NCBI GenBank assembly: GCA_017960905.1
Contig: JAGCYH010000023.1
Span: 1-64,000, forward strand
Length of the DNA stretch: 64,000 bases
Origin: Bacteroidales bacterium
Lineage (GTDB): Bacteria; Bacteroidota; Bacteroidia; Bacteroidales; Marinilabiliaceae
Direction: 5' to 3'
The position numbers were made by a program, and so were the translations under genes. Of this stretch, positions 50,282-57,442 are shown one piece after another; within the stretch, counting starts at the first letter, position 1, and every line of letters begins with the position of its first letter. The notes beneath the pieces are model-generated. The model made no database searches, was not told the origin of the DNA, and worked only from the letters and a program-made list of their open reading frames with translations.

Positions 50282-52699
50282 ATGAAAAGGTATCGATTCG
50301 CACATTTGAATGTTCACTCACATTATTCGATAAATGATGGGTGCGCCAGTATTAGGGAATTAGTTGATGCTGCCATTAAAGATAGGATGCCGGGCATAGC
50401 TATTACTGATGATGGCAATATGTTTGGCATAATGGAGTTTTTCAACTATGTCAGCTGCATTAACATCGCAAGACAAGCGAAAGGAAAGAAACCGTTCAAA
50501 CCTATCATAGGGTGTGAGCTATATGTGGCTAAAGATGGTCACGAGGATTTGAAAGGGTTCAATCTGACTGTTCTTGCCAAGAATTTAACGGGCTATAAGA
50601 ACCTCATTAAGATTGTGAGTGATTCATGGACTGACAGCTTCTCGGGAAGTCCCCGAACAAATCGTGTGGAGTTGGAGAAATACCACGAAGGTTTGATAGT
50701 CCTTTCGGGTAGTGTTGGCAGTGAGGTCTATACTAAAAGTTCTAATGGTGACATAGACGGTCTGGCGGAAACTATCAAATGGTATCATCAGACTTTTGGC
50801 GATGATTATTATCTGGAACTACAGCGTTCTGCTGAATCTGACTTAAAGGGCAACACGCCAAGCAACTTGATGCTTGAACAGCAAAGAGTTAATGCCATTT
50901 TAATGCGGAAAGCGAAGGATTATGGCGTAAAAGTTGTAGCCACGAATGATGTTCATTGTGTGGCGCCTAAAGACTTGGCAGTTTACAATATCCAACAATG
51001 TGTTGCGGCTGGTAAGACTATGGACGAATTTGCCCAAACAGATACACTTCAATTTCGCTGGTTGAGAAGCAGAAAAGTGATGTGCGAATTGTTCTCTGAT
51101 GTTCCTGAGGCTATAGCAAATACGATGGAGATATATGGCAAAGTCGAGCTCTATGATATACACCATGAACTTGTTGTACCCACGATTGATATTCCTGATG
51201 GCTTCGGGAATGATAGAAAGGACAAGGAAGATAACTATTTGGAACACCTTTCTTTTGCCAAAGCGAAACAGATATACGGAGAAACGCTTCCCGAAGATGT
51301 GACCGACAGGCTCGTTTTTGAGTTGCAGATTATCAAGCAAAGAGCGGCTTCGGCTTATTTCCTCTTTTTTTATGATGTAATTAATACAGCTCAATCAGAG
51401 CTTGGTGTTTGGAATAGTCCTGGGCATGGTCCTATTGCTGGCAGTCTTGTTTGTTATTGCCTGGGGATTACAAAGATAGACCCTTTGAAGCATGATTTGC
51501 TTTTCGAACGATTCCTTAGTCCGGATGGCAAGATGTTTCCAGACATAGACATAGTCTTCGATTGTGAAGGTAGAGAACGTGTTATTGAATGGCTTCAGCA
51601 GAAATATGGCAAGGAGTGTTGTGCTTATATTGTTTCGATCAGCACATTCTCTATAGCAAGTGCTTTCAGTACCATAGTACAAGTGAACCAACTGTATACT
51701 CCTGAGACAATGGCTATAGATGAAATACTTTCGTCTCATTATGGTTATTCCAGGCCTTCTATAAAAGATATTATTAAGGAAGAGCCAAAGCTTAAATATG
51801 TAATTCGTAAAGCAAGATATTCTTTGAATAAGGTTATTGAAAATACTGCTGTATTGGAGAATAAAGTCAGCGGTTTGGATGTTCATTGCTGTGGATTTAT
51901 TGTCTCCAATGAGCCTATTACAAATAGGGCTCCAATTGCTACTGTTGAATCATTGAAATGCGTCCAGTATGACAGATATCTAGTGGATTCTTCTGGTCTC
52001 ATAATTTTTTATTTCCTCGGCCTGAATACATTATCACGAATGAGAGATATTTGTAAGCTTATTAAGACACGTAAAGATGCGAATTTCAATATTGAGAAGA
52101 TACCGATTGATGATGAGAAAACAATCAATCTGTTTCAAACAGGCCAAACCGAAGATGTATTTCAATTCACTTCACCAGGGATGCAAAAATATTTGCGAGA
52201 ACTTCATCCTACATGCTTCGAGGACTTGGTAATCTTTAATTGTATGTATCGGCCAGGTCTGATGTTTTTTTTACCAATGCTCTTCGAACGCAAAAAAAAG
52301 AAGAATGGAATAGAGTACATCATTCCTTGTATGGAAAAATGCCTTCAGAATACTTATGGCATCATTGTTTATCAGGAACAGTTGATGACGCTTTCACGCT
52401 TGATTGCTAATTTTAGCAGAAGCGAAAGTGACATTCTGAGAAAAGCCATCGGAAGTAGAAAAACTGATGTGCTGGCTGTGCTGAAACCCAAATTCATAGA
52501 AGGAGGAATGAAGAATGGACATAAAAAGGATGCTCTCGAAATGTTGTGGAATGAAATGAAGAGTAAAGGGACGTATGCTTATAATAAGTCTCATGCTGTT
52601 TGCTACACATGGTTAGCCTATCAAATGGCTTATTTGAAAGTCAATTATCCAGACGAGTTCAAACAATTCATCGTGAAGTATAGTACGTATTATTATTGA
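50282..52699 (+). CDS. Short DnaE-like protein with degenerate PHP and polymerase sites
   Basis: 805 aa against about 1,100-1,250 for replicative DnaE. An N-terminal PHP domain (FAHLNVHSHYS, ITDDGNMFG, GCELYV, ATNDVHCVA), then palm/thumb/fingers (GSLVCYCLGI, FERFLSPDGK, FQFTSPGMQKYL, YNKSHAVCYTWLAYQMAYLK). It stops right after the fingers, so the OB, tau-binding and clamp-binding parts are missing. PHP metal residues are altered (Asn10, Asp44 for His). In the polymerase site the first two Asp remain (Asp421, Asp423) but the third is Tyr577 in IFYFLGL, where E. coli has Asp555, and Ile575 replaces Lys553. Probably not a polymerase; perhaps a DNA-binding or sensor subunit. Confidence 0.88.
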   Translation: MKRYRFAHLNVHSHYSINDGCASIRELVDAAIKDRMPGIAITDDGNMFGIMEFFNYVSCINIARQAKGKKPFKPIIGCELYVAKDGHEDLKGFNLTVLAKNLTGYKNLIKIVSDSWTDSFSGSPRTNRVELEKYHEGLIVLSGSVGSEVYTKSSNGDIDGLAETIKWYHQTFGDDYYLELQRSAESDLKGNTPSNLMLEQQRVNAILMRKAKDYGVKVVATNDVHCVAPKDLAVYNIQQCVAAGKTMDEFAQTDTLQFRWLRSRKVMCELFSDVPEAIANTMEIYGKVELYDIHHELVVPTIDIPDGFGNDRKDKEDNYLEHLSFAKAKQIYGETLPEDVTDRLVFELQIIKQRAASAYFLFFYDVINTAQSELGVWNSPGHGPIAGSLVCYCLGITKIDPLKHDLLFERFLSPDGKMFPDIDIVFDCEGRERVIEWLQQKYGKECCAYIVSISTFSIASAFSTIVQVNQLYTPETMAIDEILSSHYGYSRPSIKDIIKEEPKLKYVIRKARYSLNKVIENTAVLENKVSGLDVHCCGFIVSNEPITNRAPIATVESLKCVQYDRYLVDSSGLIIFYFLGLNTLSRMRDICKLIKTRKDANFNIEKIPIDDEKTINLFQTGQTEDVFQFTSPGMQKYLRELHPTCFEDLVIFNCMYRPGLMFFLPMLFERKKKKNGIEYIIPCMEKCLQNTYGIIVYQEQLMTLSRLIANFSRSESDILRKAIGSRKTDVLAVLKPKFIEGGMKNGHKKDALEMLWNEMKSKGTYAYNKSHAVCYTWLAYQMAYLKVNYPDEFKQFIVKYSTYYY

Positions 52700-52746
52700 T
52701 ATGTTCAGCAACATTTACAGCTATTTATGGAACTAAAAACGAGATA

Positions 52747-54309
52747 ATGATGAAACCAGACGTTCAAATAAAATCGTTACTGAAAGTACTTTCACAAGGT
52801 GTGTTTGATAAAGAACATATCATAGCAATGTCGTTGCTCTGTGCTATTGCTGGTGAGAGTATATTCTTACTTGGCCCTCCAGGAACTGCGAAGAGTTTAG
52901 TGGCACGTCGCTTGAAACTAGCTTTCAAGGATGGCAAAGCGTTTGAATATCTGATGTCGCGTTTCAGTACACCAGACGAGATATTCGGACCGGTTTCTAT
53001 TTCCCTTCTGAAGAATGAAGATAGATACGAGCGTGTGGTGGATGGATTTCTACCTACAGCAACTGTAGTATTCCTCGATGAAATATGGAAGGCTGGCCCT
53101 TCCATTCAAAATGCTTTGCTTACGGCAATTAACGAGCGTATCTTCCAAAACGGACGTACAACGTTGGCGTTGCCAATGAAAGTCTTGGTTGCTGCCAGTA
53201 ATGAACTTCCTATGGAGGATGAAGGACTTGAAGCTCTTTGGGACAGATTTCTTGTCCGTATGGTTTCTAATTGCATTCAGTCTGAAAGCACTTTTTTCAA
53301 GATGATTCGTCAGAAACCAGTGAAAGACATAATCATTCCGAAAGATTTGCAAATAACAGAAGACCTTTACGAATCATGGCAGCACGAAATACAAGCCGTT
53401 GCTATTCCTGATAACGTGTGTGCTGCTGTCTCAACTATTCGTAAACATCTTAAAGAAGAAGCATCGAAAGAGGGTAACAAGGATATGGATTTCTATATTT
53501 CAGACCGACGATGGAAAAAGTGTTTTCACATTATGCAGACTGCTGCTTTCTTGAACGGAAGGAAAAGCATTGACATAACAGACATCCCTATTCTTTTCCA
53601 TTGTCTTTGGAATACTGCAGATGTTATTCCGTCTATAATTGATATTGTTGCGAGTTCATTGACAAGCGAACTGGAAAAGGAAATGGATAATCTTCAAAAG
53701 GATATAGAACATGCTATAAAAAAGAAGTCACAGCCGGCCAACCAAGAGGATATTTCTCGAAATAGTCCGGAGCAGTTCAGAGTGTTCAGCTTTTTCTATT
53801 ATGGTATTTGCAATTTTCCACAAGGGAAGTGTCTCTTCTATAAGGCGGACTACAACTATGTGGATGCGAAAAAGACTTCTGATGGAATTCTGTATTGTGA
53901 TGAGCAGAAAGGGGCATGGATTGTTCATGCTATCTATACCGGCGCACCTTTCGACTACAAGGTAAATAATACTCAGAATATTAAGAAAATAAAACTACAG
54001 AAATGTAGTGGAGGTATAATTATCGATAACATTCCGTACGCTTTTGAACGGGCGATGTCTTCTTCTAACTCACAAGAATTATTCGGAAATGATTACTTCC
54101 CAGAGCCGACTGTAGCCGACAATGCTCTTTCTTTTTTGCAAAATGAGATAGTTCCGGGTTTTGAAAAAATACAAAGATTATTCGCTGATTCAAAGCACCT
54201 TTTTCTCTCAGATGATGATAAAAAGATTGTCAAGAAATACCTAGACCTAAGCGACAAACGCATAAAAGAACTGGAGGTGGTGATTATAAATGCCCAACAA
54301 CTATTATGA
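52747..54309 (+). CDS. RavA-like MoxR AAA+ ATPase
   Basis: 520 aa from ATG at 52747; the open frame reaches back to 52696 into the previous gene but adds only weak residues. Walker A GPPGTAKS (about 43-50), Walker B ATVVFLDEIWKAGPS, a sensor 1 Asn in VAASNELP and an arginine finger region in ALWDRFLVRM match RavA. The C-terminal 200 residues are unlike RavA's LARA domain and are probably specific. RavA works with a VWA partner, ViaA, encoded next with an ATGA overlap. It is likely a remodelling chaperone of a cassette component. Confidence 0.9.
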   Translation: MMKPDVQIKSLLKVLSQGVFDKEHIIAMSLLCAIAGESIFLLGPPGTAKSLVARRLKLAFKDGKAFEYLMSRFSTPDEIFGPVSISLLKNEDRYERVVDGFLPTATVVFLDEIWKAGPSIQNALLTAINERIFQNGRTTLALPMKVLVAASNELPMEDEGLEALWDRFLVRMVSNCIQSESTFFKMIRQKPVKDIIIPKDLQITEDLYESWQHEIQAVAIPDNVCAAVSTIRKHLKEEASKEGNKDMDFYISDRRWKKCFHIMQTAAFLNGRKSIDITDIPILFHCLWNTADVIPSIIDIVASSLTSELEKEMDNLQKDIEHAIKKKSQPANQEDISRNSPEQFRVFSFFYYGICNFPQGKCLFYKADYNYVDAKKTSDGILYCDEQKGAWIVHAIYTGAPFDYKVNNTQNIKKIKLQKCSGGIIIDNIPYAFERAMSSSNSQELFGNDYFPEPTVADNALSFLQNEIVPGFEKIQRLFADSKHLFLSDDDKKIVKKYLDLSDKRIKELEVVIINAQQLL

Positions 54310-55679
54310 ACACACCACAAACCGATGACATTGCCCAGAAACTCAAAGAGTATGATGAAGCTTTTGATTTCTATCTTGATTTTGGCGAGTTACCAGACGG
54401 CTTGCCAAAAGACGATTTGTTGGGCGGGGTTATTGAGCAGACAATACAAGATAATCCACAATTAGAAAGCCAAGATACTCTATGGACAGAACTTCTGAAG
54501 GAGGAGTTGATGAAGTTCATTGAGGCTATGTTGCGACTCTTTCAGCCTATAGAAGAGTATCATCGCAAAGAACAATCATTCATTGATGTATTCGTAGCTG
54601 GAGGATTGGATCAGAAACGCAATATGTGGGGACAATCTGTAAAGGTCATTGAACAGAATTATAAGCCTGAAGAACTAAATCTTGACGGATATAAAGAACA
54701 ACTGAAAAAATGCGACTCTGAGCAACAAAAAGAAATCATTCTTAATTCATTGGGACATGAATGGAAGAAAGCCAGTGATGATAAGATGGCGGAGCGAAAG
54801 CAAAATACTCTCACAACCAACCAGCAAAGTTGGGAACGACATATGAAAGCATACGGACTTTCTGATTATAAGGAACGAAAGAAAGTTGAGCGTATTTTTT
54901 ATTCTTATCCAGAACTTCAAGATTTGATTCGAATCATTGGACGCGAGCAACCGCATCGTGAGGAAGAAAAGGATGATACTATACAACGGTTTCTCCCTTT
55001 GTTACCATCGTCACCAAAGCCAGCAGCAGAAGTCGAGGAGATTGCCAGCGGCAATAATTTACAGCATCTCTTACCGTCTGAAACCGCAATATTGTCGGAC
55101 CAACAAACAGAAAATCTGTTTTTCTACAAATTTGCAACTCAGCAGCTTCAATTATTTGCAAATCGTCCAAAGACCGAAAGCCAGTTCAAAACAGAGCAGA
55201 TACGAAAGAAGAAACCCCGCTTGGAGAAAGGTCCAATCATAGTTGCCGTTGATACCAGTGGCTCAATGACCGGGAATCCGTTGAAAATAGCTTATTCTGT
55301 TCTTACTCAGCTTCTCAGATTGGCAAAAAAACAGAAACGCAAAGTCTTCCTTATGTCATTCTCTGTCAGAGCAGAGTTCTTGGATTTATCTTTTCCTCGT
55401 AATTGGATGCGCTTAAGTGCTTTCCTCGAAGATCGTTTCACTGGCGGAACTAATGGTGAGGAAATGCTTAACAGGTCAGTAGAAATGTTGCAGAGTAAAT
55501 CTTTTGCAATGGCTGATATTCTTATAATTAGTGATTTTTATTTTCCACTCCCTTTAGAGTCGACAAAAAAGAAAATGCTTATTGAGCATAACAAAGGAAC
55601 GCGTTTCTATGGATTGGAAATAGATAGCACGGATAATATGTATGATATAATATTGGATAAAACATGGAATATCAAATAA
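54306..55679 (+). CDS. ViaA-like VWA-domain protein
   Basis: 457 aa. A helical N-terminal region (about 1-300) is followed by a VWA domain. The MIDAS residues are Asp316, Ser318 and Ser320 in VAVDTSGSM, Thr in FTGGTNGEE and Asp in IISDFYFPLP. The C-terminus (YGLEIDS ... DKTWNIK) fits ViaA. MoxR/VWA pairs activate or assemble partners through the MIDAS metal. It starts inside the ATPase stop (ATGA) and is the last gene of the cassette; a bidirectional terminator follows 20 nt on, against tRNA-Leu. Confidence 0.9.
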   Translation: MNTPQTDDIAQKLKEYDEAFDFYLDFGELPDGLPKDDLLGGVIEQTIQDNPQLESQDTLWTELLKEELMKFIEAMLRLFQPIEEYHRKEQSFIDVFVAGGLDQKRNMWGQSVKVIEQNYKPEELNLDGYKEQLKKCDSEQQKEIILNSLGHEWKKASDDKMAERKQNTLTTNQQSWERHMKAYGLSDYKERKKVERIFYSYPELQDLIRIIGREQPHREEEKDDTIQRFLPLLPSSPKPAAEVEEIASGNNLQHLLPSETAILSDQQTENLFFYKFATQQLQLFANRPKTESQFKTEQIRKKKPRLEKGPIIVAVDTSGSMTGNPLKIAYSVLTQLLRLAKKQKRKVFLMSFSVRAEFLDLSFPRNWMRLSAFLEDRFTGGTNGEEMLNRSVEMLQSKSFAMADILIISDFYFPLPLESTKKKMLIEHNKGTRFYGLEIDSTDNMYDIILDKTWNIK

Positions 55680-55698
55680 AGAAATAAAAAAACAAAAA

Positions 55699-55728
55699 AA
55701 TCTTTGTAATCGACTGATTACAAAGATT
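55699..55728. terminator. Bidirectional terminator between the cassette and tRNA-Leu
   Basis: AATCTTTGTAATC and GATTACAAAGATT form a 13-bp stem with a GACT loop, flanked by A7 and T5. It ends the VWA gene (plus) and the tRNA-Leu transcript (minus). Confidence 0.92.
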
Positions 55729-55737
55729 TTTCTTGAG

Positions 55738-55821
55738 TGCCCCAAACATGACTCGAACCTGCACGGGATTGCTCCCACTAGTCCCTGAAACTAGCGCGTC
55801 TACCAATTCCGCCATTAGGGC
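55738..55821 (-). tRNA. tRNA-Leu (anticodon CAG)
   Basis: 84 nt. GCCCTAA pairs with TTGGGGC (one G-U), the anticodon stem CTAGT/ACTAG encloses TTCAGGG with anticodon CAG, and a class II variable arm and GGTTCGAGTC T arm follow. The 3' end faces the A+T-rich cassette, the usual side for integration. CCA is not encoded. Confidence 0.95.
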
Positions 55822-55831
55822 TTTGCGGGTG

Positions 55832-55839
55832 CAAAGATA
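55832..55839 (-). promoter_or_regulatory. -7 promoter element of tRNA-Leu
   Basis: Minus-strand TATCTTTG fits TAnnTTTG, identical to the tRNA-Ser -7 box, 10 nt upstream of the mature 5' end. The -33 element is not clear. Confidence 0.55.
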
Positions 55840-55877
55840 CACATTTTTTTTATCAGTGATACTTTTTTGATAAAAAA

Positions 55878-55908
55878 AATCGGTGTGCGCCATAGGCACA
55901 CACCGATT
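55878..55908 (-). terminator. Terminator after fructose-bisphosphate aldolase
   Basis: AATCGGTGTG and CACACCGATT form a stem with an 11-nt loop, flanked by A and T runs, 18 nt after the minus-strand stop at 55927. Confidence 0.85.
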
Positions 55909-55926
55909 TTTCGGTATGAATGAAGA

Positions 55927-56928
55927 TTACAATTTGTCGTTCGAGCCGAGTACGTTCACAATTTTGTGAATGTACATCTTCTTCATGTTCTCGCGAGCCG
56001 GTTTGAGGTACTGGCGCGGGTCGAAGTGCGACGGGTTCTCAGCGAGGTATTTGCGGATAGCTGCAGTCATCGCCAGACGTGAGTCAGAGTCGATGTTGAT
56101 TTTGCAGACAGCCGATTTCGAAGCCTCGCGGAGCTGCTCTTCGGGAATACCAACAGCGTCGGGCAGTTTGCCGCAGTATGCGTTGAAGGTGTCAACTTCG
56201 TCTTGTGGAACCGACGATGAGCCGTGAAGTACGATGGGGAAGCCCGGGAGCTTCTTCTCTATTTCGTGGAGTACGTCGAATGCCAAAGGAGGCGGAACGA
56301 GTTTGCCGGTTTTCGGGTCACGTGTGCACTGCTCGGGCTTGAATTTGTATGCGCCGTGCGATGTGCCTATCGAGATAGCGAGCGAGTCGCAACCTGTACG
56401 GGTTGCGAAGTCGATAACTTCTTCAGGTTTAGTGTAGTGCGATACTTCCGAAGCTACTTCGTCTTCAACACCTGCGAGTACGCCGAGCTCAGCTTCTACT
56501 GTTACGTCGTGCTGGTGAGCGTAGTCAACTACTTTCTTTGTGAGGGCGATGTTGTCTTCGTATGGAAGCGAAGAACCGTCGATCATAACCGACGAGAAGC
56601 CCATGTCGATGCAGTCTTTGCAAAGTTCGAAGCTGTCGCCGTGGTCGAGGTGAAGTACGATTTGAGGGTTCGGACAGCCGAGCTCTTTTGCGTATTCAAC
56701 AGCGCCTTGAGCCATGTAGCGAAGTATGGTGGCGTTGGCATAGTTGCGAGCGCCTTTCGATACTTGCATAATTACTGGAGATTTTGTCTCAACTGCAGCC
56801 ATTACGATGGCCTGCATTTGTTCCATTGTGTTGAAGTTGAAGGCTGGTATTGCATAACCGCCTTTAACTGCTTTGGCGAACATTTCTTTGGTGTTTACCA
56901 AACCGAGTTCTTTGTAACTTACTGCCAT
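55927..56928 (-). CDS. fba: Class II fructose-bisphosphate aldolase
   Basis: 333 aa. The first zinc-site motif is VLHLDHGDSFELCKDCI, with His and Asp; other zinc ligands lie in VEAELG, GTSHGAYK and VLHGSSSVP. NIDSDSRLAMTAAIRK is the phosphate-binding C-terminal part. It interconverts fructose 1,6-bisphosphate with glyceraldehyde 3-phosphate and dihydroxyacetone phosphate in glycolysis. Monocistronic, with a -7 element at 56974-56981 and a terminator. Confidence 0.96.
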   Translation of the reverse strand: MAVSYKELGLVNTKEMFAKAVKGGYAIPAFNFNTMEQMQAIVMAAVETKSPVIMQVSKGARNYANATILRYMAQGAVEYAKELGCPNPQIVLHLDHGDSFELCKDCIDMGFSSVMIDGSSLPYEDNIALTKKVVDYAHQHDVTVEAELGVLAGVEDEVASEVSHYTKPEEVIDFATRTGCDSLAISIGTSHGAYKFKPEQCTRDPKTGKLVPPPLAFDVLHEIEKKLPGFPIVLHGSSSVPQDEVDTFNAYCGKLPDAVGIPEEQLREASKSAVCKINIDSDSRLAMTAAIRKYLAENPSHFDPRQYLKPARENMKKMYIHKIVNVLGSNDKL

Positions 56929-56973
56929 TTTGTTTTATTTTTGATGTTTAATGAAAATTTCAGTTTTCGCCGA

Positions 56974-56981
56974 CAAAGTTA
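56974..56981 (-). promoter_or_regulatory. -7 promoter element of fba
   Basis: Minus-strand TAACTTTG fits TAnnTTTG, 45 nt upstream of the fba ATG. The -33 element is not clear. Confidence 0.5.
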
Positions 56982-57076
56982 TATAAGTTATGCCAATTTT
57001 CACCGTTATAAAATCTAAAAAATTGGTAAATTCAGCACAAAAATTCTTTTCTTTGCAGCCGCAAAGAAAAAGAATT

Positions 57077-57397
57077 ATGGAAAAACTTATTGCGCAGTGC
57101 AAACTATATAAGGGTGAGGACCTTAACCCTTTTGAGAGCGAAGACAGCAACAAATCGCAGTTTTGGCAGTTCGAGGAGCGTTGGGTCAGAATGATGCTCA
57201 ACGAGCAACCCACGCTCAACGGATATGTCAACCGGTACATCTCGAAGCTCGGCGATTTCGATCCTGTGTGCGACTGCCCGCTGTCGCTCAAGGCGCTCAT
57301 GTTCGAGCGTTACAACCACTGGCTCGGCGGCTTCGACGACGAGACTGGCGTCGAGGATTTCCTCTCATTTTTCGAAACTTACATGAATATCGAATAA
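57077..57397 (+). CDS. Small conserved protein of unknown function
   Basis: 106 aa from ATG at 57077; the frame is open to 56990 but the upstream residues overlap the divergent fba promoter. It is acidic and rich in aromatics (FWQFEERWVRMML, RYNHWLGGFDDE), with no signal peptide or membrane segment, and probably folds as a small helical domain. I do not recognise a named family. It diverges from fba and has its own terminator, so it is expressed alone. Confidence 0.65.
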   Translation: MEKLIAQCKLYKGEDLNPFESEDSNKSQFWQFEERWVRMMLNEQPTLNGYVNRYISKLGDFDPVCDCPLSLKALMFERYNHWLGGFDDETGVEDFLSFFETYMNIE

Positions 57398-57402
57398 AAA
57401 AA

Positions 57403-57426
57403 GAGGCTGCCCCAACGGGCAGCCTC
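57403..57426. terminator. Bidirectional terminator
   Basis: GAGGCTGCCC and GGGCAGCCTC form a 10-bp stem with a CAAC loop, flanked by A7 and T6, between the small gene (plus) and the large secreted gene (minus). Confidence 0.93.
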
Positions 57427-57442
57427 TTTTTTATCTGTATTT

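Noticed and set aside
52640..52760. Possible frameshift truncating a longer DnaE at 52699
   Set aside because: The 47 nt after the stop and the next gene contain no OB, helix-hairpin-helix or clamp-binding remnants in any frame. The ATPase gene follows directly, so the short form looks native.
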